A stretch of 27,157 bases of DNA from Actinomycetota bacterium (GCA_003242605.1 QGUZ01000038.1:1-27157), one strand, 5' to 3'. Shown: positions 1 through 9,842, numbered from the stretch's first letter. The notes: generated by a model from the sequence alone, not told the origin. Made by a program: numbers and translations.

Positions 1-460
1 CGGTCGGCCAGGGTGCGTTCGTACAGGGGGATGGCGCGGTTGAGGTCCCCGGCCGATTCGTAGGCGCCGGCGAGGTTGTTGCGTGAGGTGAGGGTGTCGG
101 GGTGGTCGGGGCCGAGGATGCGCTCGGTATCTGCGAGGGTGCGTTCGTACAGGGGGATGGCGCGGTTGAGGTCCCCGGCCGCTTGGTAGGCGTAGGCGAG
201 GTTGTTGCGTGAGGTGAGGGTGTTGGGGTGGTCGGGGCCGAGGATGCGCTCGCGGTCGGCCAGGGTGCGTTCGTACAGGGGGATGGCGCGGTTGAGGTCC
301 CCGGCCGATTCGTAGGCGCCGGCGAGGTTGTTGCGTGAGGTGAGGGTGTCGGGGTGGTCGGGGCCGAGGATGCGCTCGGCGTCGGTGAGGGTGCTTTCCA
401 GCAGGAGGATTGCCCGTCTGAGGTCAGCCAGCTCATACAGGTAACGACCACAGCGTGCGC
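1..460 (-). repeat. Tandem 126-bp repeats encoding TPRs
   Basis: Units begin at about 1, 127 and 253 with an exact period of 126 bp (42 codons), and a diverged fourth unit runs to about 460. Unit 253-377 appears identical to 1-125, while the middle unit differs at about ten positions clustered near its ends and centre (A-B-A order). Further units may lie beyond the window edge. Near-identity at DNA level indicates recent duplication or gene conversion. Confidence 0.92.
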
Positions 461-1811
461 GTAACCTCAACAGGTCTTCGGTAAGGGCATCATCGTTCGG
501 TAGGTGCTGGTAGAGGGTGTCAGTCTGTTCGACCAGCATCTCGACGTCGGTGCGGTATTTCCAAAGTTGTGGTCCGTCCGGCAGCGTGTTATCGAAGGCG
601 TCGAGCAGGGCGGAGGCCTGAGCTATCACCGAAAGCAGTTCGTTGTGGTGGGCGGCGCGTTCACGCAGTACGCGTTGGACCAAGCGGTGCATCAGTGCTG
701 TGGTGCCATCCTCGCTGACGGTGATTAACGAGGTGTCGGCTAGGTCGGCAAGCATGCTGCGGACGACAAATTGAGGGTTCGCGTCGTCACTCAAGGTGTT
801 CAGCATGGCCAGTGGAACACCGGCGGGTGATAGAACCGCAAGGATCGGCAATATCCGGCTGGCGATCGGAAGAGTGGCCTCGGCGTGAGTGACCGAGAGC
901 AGGATGGCTTCTGCGGTGCTGGTTGGGTAGACGTCGCCGGACTCGGCGGTGAGATTTTCACTTAGCCTGACGCTTCGCAGCTGTTCCAGGTAAGCGGCAT
1001 AGTCGATGCGAAGGCGGGAGATCACTGCAGCTGCCTGGGCCAAGGCCAGGGGTAGGTGTCCGAGTTCGGAGGCTACGGCTTTGGCGCCTTCGGTGTCGGT
1101 TAGCCCAGTGCGTTCACGGAGAAAGGCGATCGCCTGTTCTGGGGTGAAGACCTCGACCTCTAGAGGCTGGTAGGCGCGCAGAAACGCGCCGTGGCGGGTG
1201 GTGATGATCACCCGAGTGGCTCCGGTGGCCGGGGTCCATGAGCGGACTGCGGCGACGTCGGTCGCGTTGTCGAAGACCAGCAGCGCCGGGCGCGTGGTGG
1301 CTGCCAGCCAAGCCTTCGCCCGGGCGGCGGCTGTGGGCGTGTCATCGTCCGGGCGGCGTTCGCCGAGCCGGGAGGCGAGGGAGGCCAAGCCGGTGACGAT
1401 TTGGTCGGTGGTTTCGGCGGGTATCCAGGCGATCACCGGCCAGCGGGCGTCCTGACAGGCCCAGGCGTAGGAGGCGGCGAGCATGGTCTTGCCCACCCCG
1501 GGAATGCCCGCCATCGCGCAGATCGCGACGGCCCCACCGGTACTTGCCTCCTGCCCGTTTCGGCTTTGGGACTCGCCGAGCAGGGTTGACGGGCCGCCGA
1601 GGAGAGCGGCGAGCCGGTGGAGCAGTTCCCCGCGAGGCTGGAAGCCCGGTGGCTTCTGCGGGATCTCACCCTCGACGATCTGGTCAGAGGACCGCGATGG
1701 CTCGGGAGGGTAGTGATGGTGGTGTTCGACGCCGACGGCCTTTTCAATGAGGTTGCCGTGAAACTCGATATGGTCGCCGGAGATGCCGCTCGGCGGGTCA
1801 GCCTCGTTCAT
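1..1811 (-). CDS. NB-ARC (STAND) ATPase with C-terminal TPRs, partial
   Basis: This frame stays open from the ATG at 1811 to the window edge, so about 603 residues are visible and the C-terminus is missing. Residues 12-22 carry the motif GDHIEFHGNLI, followed by a His run. An NB-ARC NTPase domain follows: P-loop GIPGVGKT (about 102-109), Walker B LLVFDNA (about 177-183), VIITTRHG (about 201-208), and an LPLAL motif near 1050. A helical stretch then leads to 42-residue kinesin-light-chain-type TPRs (ILGPDHPDTLTSRNNLA...). STAND proteins of this kind are nucleotide switches that sense a ligand through their repeats and oligomerise; several are anti-phage or signalling proteins. The start overlaps the upstream gene by 14 bp, so translation is probably coupled. 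No effector domain is visible, so the effector may be the membrane partner. The architecture is certain; the role is inference. Confidence 0.9.
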   Translation of the reverse strand, partial: MNEADPPSGISGDHIEFHGNLIEKAVGVEHHHHYPPEPSRSSDQIVEGEIPQKPPGFQPRGELLHRLAALLGGPSTLLGESQSRNGQEASTGGAVAICAMAGIPGVGKTMLAASYAWACQDARWPVIAWIPAETTDQIVTGLASLASRLGERRPDDDTPTAAARAKAWLAATTRPALLVFDNATDVAAVRSWTPATGATRVIITTRHGAFLRAYQPLEVEVFTPEQAIAFLRERTGLTDTEGAKAVASELGHLPLALAQAAAVISRLRIDYAAYLEQLRSVRLSENLTAESGDVYPTSTAEAILLSVTHAEATLPIASRILPILAVLSPAGVPLAMLNTLSDDANPQFVVRSMLADLADTSLITVSEDGTTALMHRLVQRVLRERAAHHNELLSVIAQASALLDAFDNTLPDGPQLWKYRTDVEMLVEQTDTLYQHLPNDDALTEDLLRLRARCGRYLYELADLRRAILLLESTLTDAERILGPDHPDTLTSRNNLAGAYESAGDLNRAIPLYERTLADRERILGPDHPNTLTSRNNLAYAYQAAGDLNRAIPLYERTLADTERILGPDHPDTLTSRNNLAGAYESAGDLNRAIPLYERTLAD

Positions 1812-2232
1812 CACGGTCGTCTACGAAAGTGCGTGTCTCGAGGGCGGGATCGTTGACCTGCTTGCCGACCACCTTGCCACGGATGACATTGTGGTGGAAC
1901 TCGATGTGGTCGCCGCCGTACACGCGCGGGGCGCTATTGGATGAGGGCCGCTGTTCGGGCCATCCGGGCTCAGGAGATCGGTTTTCCTCCGCGCGTATCT
2001 GGAGCAGCAGGGCCGCCACGGCGATGATCAGGCCGACGGCACCGATGAACATGCTCACCACACTGGCCCGTTGATCCAACGCGTCCCACAGGCCCGGCGG
2101 GAGTTCCAGCGGGTCGGCGAAGAATGTGATCAACCCCACGGCGAGCAGGGCCGTCAGCGCCGCAATCGCGGCGATCGTCACCCACCGCGCCGCCCGCGAT
2201 CGACGTGCCGACGCCGAGTGATCCCTCCGCAT
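1798..2232 (-). CDS. Small two-helix membrane protein paired with the NB-ARC protein
   Basis: 144 residues. A basic N-terminus is followed by two hydrophobic helices (about 17-39 and 57-79), and then a soluble tail of about 65 residues. The tail contains GDHIEFHHNVI (107-117) and KVVGKQV. The same GDHIEFH.N.I motif opens the downstream NB-ARC protein, whose ATG lies inside the last codons of this gene. The shared motif and coupled translation suggest that the two proteins bind each other, with this one as membrane anchor or membrane-acting effector. I do not recognise a named family. No strong ribosome-binding site precedes the ATG, so a leaderless transcript is possible. The gene is secure; the function is inferred. 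Confidence 0.8.
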   Translation of the reverse strand: MRRDHSASARRSRAARWVTIAAIAALTALLAVGLITFFADPLELPPGLWDALDQRASVVSMFIGAVGLIIAVAALLLQIRAEENRSPEPGWPEQRPSSNSAPRVYGGDHIEFHHNVIRGKVVGKQVNDPALETRTFVDDRDERG

Positions 2233-2878
2233 GCTTACAGCTTGCTGCTCACTGAAGCGGCGTGGTGCAGAGTGACGAAAGTGTTACCTCGACTCTTGTC
2301 CGACGGGGCTGCTCGGTATCGGGGTAACCGGCCAGGTGCGAGATGAGCGATTCGGCGGCGCGTTCCGATCGCGTCCACGCAGGTGATTCTGCTCACGTTA
2401 AGTCGGCGGCTCGGTGGTGGTACTGGCGGGCGGCTCGAACATGCAATTTCGCGCTTTTCCCTGGTTGTCGGCCATCTCCGCCGTTCGTTACCAGGGCTGT
2501 CGGTACATGTTGCTCGACCGGTGGCCACGACATCGGTCCTGAGTCGATACTTCGGTCGTGCGCGTACGGGATGGGTGTAAGCGGCTCACTTGACGGATTG
2601 GCGCGAGCATCTCAGTAAATTGAGCCGGATTTACCGTTTGTCCTGCGGATCTGCCCGCGATGCCGTTGCCCACCCCGGACGGCTAAGCGTCTTTCGCAAC
2701 TGTGTGCCGTCGGCATGCCGCGAGGCGGTGCATGGCGGCGGGCGCGCTGTGATCGATCGAATGCTTCCTGCCGCCTGCGGTCATGGCCCGGCTCAACCGC
2801 GGAGCCGAGTGGGACCGTCTAGGACGGCCGCAGCGCGTCCGGCCCGCGCCGTCCGGGCTCAACGGCATGCGGGAGCGC

Positions 2879-2897
2879 GGCCCCGGATACCGGGGCC
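2879..2897. promoter_or_regulatory. Perfect hairpin next to the proposed operator
   Basis: The arms GGCCCCGG (2879-2886) and CCGGGGCC (2890-2897) are perfectly complementary around a 3-nt loop. No T-run follows. It ends 4 bp before the CCGATCGG palindrome. It could end transcription coming from upstream or be part of the regulatory region. Confidence 0.5.
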
Positions 2898-2901
2898 GGG
2901 G

Positions 2902-2922
2902 CCTGACCGATCGGGTAGGTGC
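2902..2922. promoter_or_regulatory. CCGATCGG palindrome, site 1 (upstream of mdo)
   Basis: The site reads CCTGACCGATCGGGTAGG followed by TGC. It shares CCTG.CCGATCGG.TAGGTGC with the site at 11313-11336 and the CCGATCGG core with 9843-9854. It lies about 175 bp before the methanol dehydrogenase start. I propose it as a binding site for the local response regulator or the GAF regulator; this is inference from sequence sharing alone. Confidence 0.55.
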
Positions 2923-3097
2923 CCGCCCCGCCTGCCGTACCGAAATCGTCACCTGCGGTACGGGATCGGCCTTCCGGATCTTCCGGGCGTGACGGAGGTC
3001 ACTTTACGGTCGCGGCATCCGGTGCCGGCAGCGGCACGAGCGGGGCCGGTCGCGGCCCCGTCGCCTGGGCGCGTCTCTGCTCAGAGAGGACGAGAGC

Positions 3098-4390
3098 ATG
3101 AAGGTCGAAGAACTCATCAGGCCGTTCCCGATCAAGGAGTTCCATCCGTTCCCGCGGGCCCTGATGGGGCCGGGTGCCCATGAGCTGATCGGGCCGGAGG
3201 CGAAGAAGCTCGGGTTCCGCAGGACGCTGGTGATGACCTCGGGCCTGCGCGGCACCGACATCGTGCACCGGATCGTCGAGTCGATGAAGTACCACGGCCT
3301 CGAGGTCGTGGTGTACGACAAGGTCGAGTCCAACCCCAAGGACTACAACGTGATGGAGGCGGTCGCGCTCTACCAGGAGCACAAGTGCGACTCGTTCGTC
3401 TCCATCGGCGGCGGCTCCTCGCACGACGCCTGCAAGGGCGCGCGGGTGTCGATCGCGCACGACGGCCGCAACATCAACGAGTTCGAGGGCTTCAACAAGT
3501 CGGAGAACCCCAAGAACCCGCCGCACATCGCGGTGTCCACCACGGCCGGCACCGGGTCGGAGACCTCGTGGGCGTACGTCATCACCGACACCACCACCGA
3601 CCCGGAGAACCCGCACAAGTACGTCGCGTTCGACGAGAGCTGCATCGCCACCCTCGCCATCGACGACCCGACGCTGTACTACGACTGTCCGATGGACTAC
3701 ACCGCGCAGTGCGGGTTCGACGTGCTCGCGCACGCCTCCGAGCCGTACGTGTCGCGGCTGAACTTCCAGCCGTCCCTCGGCAACGCGCTGCACGCGATCC
3801 GGCTCACCGCCCAGCACCTGCGCACCGCGGTGTGGAACGGGCAGGACCTCGCCGCCCGTGAGGGCATGATGTACGCCCAGTACATCGCCGCCCAGGCGTT
3901 CAACTCCGGCGGCCTCGGCATCATCCACTCGATCTCGCACGCGGTCAGCGCCTTCTACGACACCCACCACGGCCTCAACAACGCGATCGCGCTGCCGCGC
4001 GTGTGGGCGTTCAACATGCCGGTGATGTACGAGCGGTTCGCCGACATCGCCGAGGCGATGGGCATCGACACCCACGGCATGACCAAGGTGAAGGCGGCCG
4101 AGGCGGCCCTGGCCGCGGCGATCCGGCTGCTGCGCGACGTGGGCATCCCCGAGCGCTTCGTCGACGTCAAGCAGGACACCTACAGCAAGAACCGGCTCGG
4201 CAAGGGCCCCACCAAGTTCTACGAGAACTCCCCGGTGATCCGCGGCGACGACGCCGACATCGACCGCGTCACCAACCACGTGCTCGGCGACGCCTGCACC
4301 CCGGGTAACCCGAAGGAGTGCACCTTCGAGACGGTGCGGCCGGTCGTCGAGCACTGCTTCCACGGCGACCTGGACGACCTGCTCAGCTGA
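3098..4390 (+). CDS. mdo: NDMA-dependent (mycofactocin-type) methanol dehydrogenase
   Basis: 430 residues, beginning at an ATG preceded by a GAGAGGA ribosome-binding site. The protein closely resembles mycobacterial Mdo (Mno) and Amycolatopsis methanol:NDMA oxidoreductases throughout, for example PIKEFHPFPRALMG near the N-terminus, the nucleotide-binding IGGGSSHDA (103-111) and STTAGTGSETSWAYV. The metal ligands of iron-type alcohol dehydrogenases are present: Asp208, His212, His277 and His291. The family oxidises methanol and other short alcohols to aldehydes with a tightly bound NAD. In cells the nicotinamide is re-oxidised through mycofactocin, whose biosynthesis genes are not in this window. 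The downstream moxR and VWA genes probably mature it. The symbol follows mycobacterial use; mno is an alternative. Confidence 0.95.
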   Translation: MKVEELIRPFPIKEFHPFPRALMGPGAHELIGPEAKKLGFRRTLVMTSGLRGTDIVHRIVESMKYHGLEVVVYDKVESNPKDYNVMEAVALYQEHKCDSFVSIGGGSSHDACKGARVSIAHDGRNINEFEGFNKSENPKNPPHIAVSTTAGTGSETSWAYVITDTTTDPENPHKYVAFDESCIATLAIDDPTLYYDCPMDYTAQCGFDVLAHASEPYVSRLNFQPSLGNALHAIRLTAQHLRTAVWNGQDLAAREGMMYAQYIAAQAFNSGGLGIIHSISHAVSAFYDTHHGLNNAIALPRVWAFNMPVMYERFADIAEAMGIDTHGMTKVKAAEAALAAAIRLLRDVGIPERFVDVKQDTYSKNRLGKGPTKFYENSPVIRGDDADIDRVTNHVLGDACTPGNPKECTFETVRPVVEHCFHGDLDDLLS

Positions 4391-4404
4391 CCCGCCCCGT
4401 CGTA

Positions 4405-4441
4405 CCCGCCGCCCGGGCCGCGGTCTCCCCCGGGCGGCGGG
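4405..4441 (+). terminator. Very strong hairpin directly after mdo
   Basis: Arms of 13 bp, CCCGCCGCCCGGG (4405-4417) and CCCGGGCGGCGGG (4429-4441), are perfectly complementary around an 11-nt loop, starting 15 bp after the mdo stop. No T-run follows. It is either an intrinsic-like terminator with read-through or a 3' stabiliser that lets mdo be made in excess over moxR. Confidence 0.6.
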
Positions 4442-4450
4442 CCATCCGGC

Positions 4451-4460
4451 CACCTGACCG
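4451..4460. promoter_or_regulatory. Possible half-site of the CCGATCGG operator
   Basis: CACCTGACCG matches the left half of the sites at 2902 and 11313 (CCTG.CCG), but the second half is not conserved. It lies in the 252-bp gap before moxR. The support is weak. Confidence 0.2.
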
Positions 4461-4642
4461 GTGACCCATCGGCCGGCCCGACCGGCGCACCGTCCCGCCC
4501 AGGGCCGGCCGGCTCGCACCCCGCCGGGGTCCGGGCGTCCCCTTCCGCCCGGACCCCGGCGGGTTCCGTCCCGGGGCGCGCCCGGCGGCGCCCCACCCCT
4601 TCCCGCACCCTGTCCACGCCGGCCGTACCACCCGGAGGAAGC

Positions 4643-5887
<1,245 letters not shown>

Positions 5888-5900
5888 CGGGAGCGGGCAC

Positions 5901-7415
5901 GTGGAAAGCAGCCTGCACCGCTTCGTCCGGCTGCTGCGGCTCGCCGGGATGCGGGTGTCGGTGTCCGAGGCCGCCGACGCGATGCACGCCGCCGCGCAGC
6001 CCGGCCTGCTCGCCGACCGGGACGCGCTGCGCGAGGCCCTGCGGGTCACGTTGGTCAAGGACCGGCGCGACGACGAGATCTTCACCGAGCTGTACGACGC
6101 GTTCTTCGCGCTCCGGCGCGTCACCTTCGGGGGCGGCGACGAGGAGCACGGGCACGCGCACGACGACCTGGCCGACCTCGGCGAGACGACCGGGTTCACC
6201 GTCTCGGAGGAGCCGTCGCAGACGCCGCAGCAGGGCCACAGCCACGGCAAGCCCGCCGACATCCGCGACTTCTTCGACCCGCAGGACCTCGCCCAGCGGT
6301 ACAACCTCCACCAGGAGGCCAACAAGATCGACCTCGCCGGGATGACCGAGGAGATCGTGCTCTCCGAGGGCGGCGGGATCGCGGGCGGGGACCGCTCCGC
6401 CGTACAGCTCACCACCGACCGGCTGCACAACGCCGGGGTGCCCGGCCGGCTCGCCCCCGAGGCCGGGCGGCGGGACGGGATCGAGCTGAGCGTCGCCCAG
6501 GACCACCACGCCCCGCCGGACCGGTCCGCCGATGTGGACGACGGGCCGTTCGGGGAGCGGGTCGACGGGTTCGTGGAGAACCTGTCCGAGCTGCTCAAGC
6601 GGCACCTGGAACGGCTCGCCGAGCTGTCCGGGCTGGCGATCGAGAAGCCCGGGCCGCCCGGGCCCGGCCGGGTGGAGCGGGTCGACGAGCCGGAGCGGCG
6701 GCGCATGGAGGAGTCGCTGCGCCGCCTCGCCCGCACCCTCGACGGGGCGCTCACCCACCGCAGGCACCCCAACCGCCGGGGGAGGGTGCACCCGGCGCGG
6801 ACCATGCGGCACAACATGCGCTACGACGGCGTGCCGTTCCGGCCGATCACGGTCAGCCGGAGCGAGGACCGGCCCCGGCTGCTGGTGCTCGCGGACGTGT
6901 CGCTGTCGGTGCGGGCCACCGCCCGGTTCACGCTCCACCTGGTGCACGGCATGCAGACGCTGTTCGGCCAGGTGCGGTCGTTCGCGTTCGTCGACGAGCC
7001 GGTGGAGATCACCGAGCTGTTCGCCGAGCACCCGCTGGAGCGCGCCCTCGGGCTGGTGTTCGACGGGCTGCCCGCGGGCGGCCTGCTGGACGTGGACGGC
7101 ACCTCCGACTACGGGCGCACGTTCCGCACGCTGCTGTCGGAGCACTCGGGGGCGCTCAACCGGCGCACCACGCTGCTCGTGCTCGGGGACGGGCGGGGCA
7201 ACGGCAACGACCCGGAGTTCGCCACGTTCGAGGAGATCACCCGGCGGGTGCGCCGCACGATCTGGCTCACCCCGGAGCCGCGGTACTCGTGGCGGCTGGG
7301 CTCCTGCGACCTGCCGGGGTACGCCGAGATGTGCGACCGGGTCCAGGTGGTGTCGGACCTGTCCGGGCTGGAGCGCATGGCCCACCGCCTGGCGGCCGAG
7401 ACGACCGGCCGCTGA
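5901..7415 (+). CDS. VWA-domain (CoxE-like) partner of MoxR
   Basis: 504 residues from the GTG at 5901, which has GGGAG upstream and lies 13 bp after the moxR stop. The N-terminal third is mostly helical and resembles CoxE-like proteins (FVRLLRLAGMRVSVSEAADAM). The C-terminal third is a von Willebrand A domain with the metal-site motif DVSLS at 332-336 and a later DGTSDYG. VWA partners of MoxR ATPases bind the client enzyme and pass on the ATPase's remodelling force. Two short His motifs, HGHAH (83-87) and HSH (113-115), echo the His tract of the MoxR protein, so both members may handle the same metal. It ends 156 bp before the convergent response regulator. Confidence 0.88.
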   Translation: MESSLHRFVRLLRLAGMRVSVSEAADAMHAAAQPGLLADRDALREALRVTLVKDRRDDEIFTELYDAFFALRRVTFGGGDEEHGHAHDDLADLGETTGFTVSEEPSQTPQQGHSHGKPADIRDFFDPQDLAQRYNLHQEANKIDLAGMTEEIVLSEGGGIAGGDRSAVQLTTDRLHNAGVPGRLAPEAGRRDGIELSVAQDHHAPPDRSADVDDGPFGERVDGFVENLSELLKRHLERLAELSGLAIEKPGPPGPGRVERVDEPERRRMEESLRRLARTLDGALTHRRHPNRRGRVHPARTMRHNMRYDGVPFRPITVSRSEDRPRLLVLADVSLSVRATARFTLHLVHGMQTLFGQVRSFAFVDEPVEITELFAEHPLERALGLVFDGLPAGGLLDVDGTSDYGRTFRTLLSEHSGALNRRTTLLVLGDGRGNGNDPEFATFEEITRRVRRTIWLTPEPRYSWRLGSCDLPGYAEMCDRVQVVSDLSGLERMAHRLAAETTGR

Positions 7416-7511
7416 ACGCGGGCCGCGCGGCCGGGGCGCTGCCGTCCGCGCCCGGCCGTACGGCCTGCTCGGCGGTCATGCCCGGGCGCCCCTGCCGGCC
7501 ACGGCCGACGG

Positions 7512-7565
7512 GGGTACGGCAGGGCCGTCCGGCTGAGCGTGGCCGCCGCGCGGCCCGCCGTACCC
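7512..7565. terminator. Inverted repeat between convergent operons
   Basis: GGGTACGGC (7512-7520) and GCCGTACCC (7557-7565) pair perfectly, with a GC-rich interior that can also fold. It sits between the convergent VWA and response-regulator genes, so a two-way terminator is likely. There is no T-run. Confidence 0.5.
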
Positions 7566-7571
7566 GCGCGG

Positions 7572-8294
7572 TCAGATGACGCCGTTCTTGCTGGCCTCGT
7601 AGACCGCCTCGGCGCGGCTGGTGACCTCGAGCTTGCGCATGATGTTGCGGACGTGGAACTTGACCGTGGTCTCGGAGATGAACAGCTCGCGGCCGATGTC
7701 GCGGTTGCTCAGGCCGCGGGCGATCAGCCGCAGCACGTTCCGCTCCCGGTCGGTCAGCTCCGGCCGGCGGGTCCGTACCCGCAGCGAGCGGACCATCGCC
7801 GCCGCCGAGCGCGGGTCGAACGCGCTCTGGTTGCGCGCCACCGCCCGGATCGAGTTGACCAGCTCGGTGGTGTCGACGTCCTTGACCACGTAGCCGCGCG
7901 CCCCGCGCTGGATGGCCTCCATCACCAGCGCGTCGTCGAGGAACGTGGTGAGCACGAGCACGCCGACCGAGGGGTACCGCTCGGTGAGGATGCCGCACAG
8001 CTCCAGGCCCTCGGTGTCGGCGCCGGTGGACAGCTTCAGGTCGAGCAGCACGATGGCCGGCATGGTGCGGCGTACCACCGCCAGGGCCTCCTCACGCGTG
8101 CTCGCCTCCCCGACCACCCGCAGGTCGGGCTCGCGGTCGAGGATCGCGCGCAGCCCCTGCCGCACGATCGCGTGGTCGTCGACGAGGACGATGCTCGTCA
8201 CGCCGTCCGGCCCCGGCTCGTGCGTCACCTGCCCCGGTACGGCCGCCGGAGCCTCCGCGGCCGCCCGCGCCGCCGTCGCCTTACCCCCGGTCAT
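7572..8294 (-). CDS. NarL/LuxR-family response regulator
   Basis: 240 residues. The receiver domain begins near residue 33 with acidic pocket D39-D40, phospho-acceptor Asp85 (LLDLKL), the switch Thr in VLTTF and Lys138. The C-terminal LuxR helix-turn-helix spans about 177-240 (LTDRERNVLRLIARGLSNRDI). The start at 8294 overlaps the kinase gene by 14 bp; a GTG at residue 32 is an alternative that would remove the Ala-rich extension. As I recall, the matching mycobacterial locus holds the MnoS/MnoR pair, which controls methanol and 1,3-propanediol dehydrogenase genes. By position and partner, this is probably the MnoR counterpart, and the CCGATCGG palindromes are candidate targets. Confidence 0.92.
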   Translation of the reverse strand: MTGGKATAARAAAEAPAAVPGQVTHEPGPDGVTSIVLVDDHAIVRQGLRAILDREPDLRVVGEASTREEALAVVRRTMPAIVLLDLKLSTGADTEGLELCGILTERYPSVGVLVLTTFLDDALVMEAIQRGARGYVVKDVDTTELVNSIRAVARNQSAFDPRSAAAMVRSLRVRTRRPELTDRERNVLRLIARGLSNRDIGRELFISETTVKFHVRNIMRKLEVTSRAEAVYEASKNGVI

Positions 8295-9675
8295 TCGGTG
8301 CCACTCCGTTTCGATCTCGGCCCTGTATCGGCAGCGGTATGCGCACCCGCACCGCGATGCCGCCCAGCCGGGAGCGGCGGATCGCCAGCGTCCCGCCGAG
8401 CTGCTCGGCGCGGGTCTGCATGTTGACGAGTCCTCGGTGCCGCCCGGCCAGGTCGGTGGTCTGCGCCAGGCGCAGCAGCCGCCGTACCGCGGCGGGGTCG
8501 CCGTCCCCGTCGTCGCTCACGGTCACCGTGACCGCGTCCGGCCGGTAGACCAGCAGCACCCGGGCCCGGGTGGCGTGCGCGTGCGCGGCGGTGTTGAACA
8601 GGGCCTCGCCGACGAGCCGCAGCAGCGACCGCTCGGCCTCGGCGGGCAGCGGGACCTGCCGCCCGCGCACCACCACCTCGACGGTGAGATCGGTCTTCAG
8701 GTGCACCGTGGACAGCCGGCGCAGCATCTCCGGCAGCGGCCCGGCCGGCTCGTCGGAGGTGTTGTGCAGCGCGTAGATCGCGCCGCGCAGCCGTTCCACG
8801 GCGATCCGGGTCAGGTCCTTGGCCGGGGCGAGCCGGCGCGCCACCTCCTGCGCCTCGGGGCCCATGCGCTCCAGGTCGGCCCGGCACACCTCGATCGTCA
8901 TCCCGGCCGACAGCACGTGCTGGGCGACGGTGTCGTGCAGCTCGCGGGCGATGCGGTGCCGCTCGTCGTCGAGCGCCTGGCGGTGCATGGCGTCGACCAG
9001 CCGCCGCTGGGCCTCGGCGAGCTCGGCGTTGCGCGCGGCCAGGTCGCGTGCCTGCCGGGCGGCGGCCTCGGTGAGCCGCTCGGTACGGCCGCGCAGCCGC
9101 CTGGCCGACTCGTACAGGAACGAGTTGTACAGCGCCACGGCCGCCTGGTTGGCGAGGACGCGCAGGATCGCCAGGTCGGTGGCGGCCACCTCCAGCCCGG
9201 GGCCGGGGCGGGCCACGATGCCGCCGACCGGCTCGCCGTCGAGGAACATCGGGGCGCGCACCCAGCCGTCGCCGGTGTGGGCCCGGCCCACCTCCCAGGG
9301 CCGGTCGCGCACCACGGCCAGGTGCTCGCGGGCCTCGGCGGGCAGCAGCGCCTCGTCGTCGATGAGCCGGTCGCCGTCGCGCAGCAGGAAGCGGGGCCGT
9401 ACCGCGGGGAGCGTGCCGTCGGCGACGGCGAGCAGCAGCCAGCGGGCGTGCAGGTGGTCGGCGGCGGCGTGCACCACGGCCTCGACCAGCGCCCGCGGCC
9501 CCTCGGAGGAGCGCACCAGCGCCTGGGAGATGCGGTCGAGCGCCTCGACGGCCCGCTCCAGGCGTTCCATCGAGCGGACGTAGGCGGGGTAGAAGGAGCG
9601 TTTGCCGGACCGCACGCCGGTGAGCGCGCCGAGGTCGGTCGGGCGGGCGGGAGGCTCCAGGGCGGGTGACGTCAT
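8281..9675 (-). CDS. GAF-domain sensor histidine kinase (HisKA_3 type)
   Basis: 464 residues from the ATG at 9675, chosen because GGAAGG lies 7 bp upstream. A GAF-like sensing region covers about 58-185, a coiled-coil linker about 187-235, and the dimerisation/phospho-acceptor box ERHRIARELHDTVAQH about 238-253 with His247. The ATPase domain follows, with GEALFNTAAHAHA, DDGDGD and GRHRGLVNM. No membrane segment is visible, so it is a cytosolic sensor. It is the upstream partner of the response regulator and lies 195 bp after the iron-type alcohol dehydrogenase on the same strand. The signal is unknown; alcohol, aldehyde or redox state of the alcohol pathway is likely from context. Confidence 0.92.
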   Translation of the reverse strand: MTSPALEPPARPTDLGALTGVRSGKRSFYPAYVRSMERLERAVEALDRISQALVRSSEGPRALVEAVVHAAADHLHARWLLLAVADGTLPAVRPRFLLRDGDRLIDDEALLPAEAREHLAVVRDRPWEVGRAHTGDGWVRAPMFLDGEPVGGIVARPGPGLEVAATDLAILRVLANQAAVALYNSFLYESARRLRGRTERLTEAAARQARDLAARNAELAEAQRRLVDAMHRQALDDERHRIARELHDTVAQHVLSAGMTIEVCRADLERMGPEAQEVARRLAPAKDLTRIAVERLRGAIYALHNTSDEPAGPLPEMLRRLSTVHLKTDLTVEVVVRGRQVPLPAEAERSLLRLVGEALFNTAAHAHATRARVLLVYRPDAVTVTVSDDGDGDPAAVRRLLRLAQTTDLAGRHRGLVNMQTRAEQLGGTLAIRRSRLGGIAVRVRIPLPIQGRDRNGVAPNDRG

Positions 9676-9842
9676 CGGGTGCCTTCCGGGCCGGGCGGCG
9701 GGGCGTGCCGGGCACGGGCGGTCGTGCCCGCCTCGGCGCGTCCGCCCCAGGGGCGGGTTCGGTCGGCTCGCTCGCTCATGCCGCAGGGTGCCGTTCTCGC
9801 TGGGGCCGTTCTCAGTGGGCCGCTTCACGGTGTCGCATCAGG

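Larger units (their letters stand above)
2233..3097. other. 865-bp divergent intergenic region
   Basis: I see no convincing gene here; the open frames lack ribosome-binding sites and homology that I can recognise. The part at 2340-2700 is less GC-rich than its surroundings. The methanol dehydrogenase side holds a strong hairpin (2879-2897), the CCGATCGG palindrome (2902-2922), and a small inverted repeat GTGAC-4-GTCAC (2989-3002) just before a TTTACGGT stretch. The region must carry the promoters of both divergent units. Confidence 0.7.

Noticed and set aside
1..377. CRISPR-like or regulatory repeat array
   Set aside because: The 126-bp period is a multiple of three and translates as TPRs in one open frame, with no spacers.
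2590..3183. A 197-codon plus-strand frame before mdo
   Set aside because: It overlaps the mdo start, is Arg/Ala/Pro-rich without protein motifs, and covers the operator and hairpins.
9676..9828. A longer kinase starting at 9828
   Set aside because: The extra 51 residues are low-complexity and the start would sit almost on the CCGATCGG palindrome; the ATG at 9675 has a well-spaced GGAAGG.
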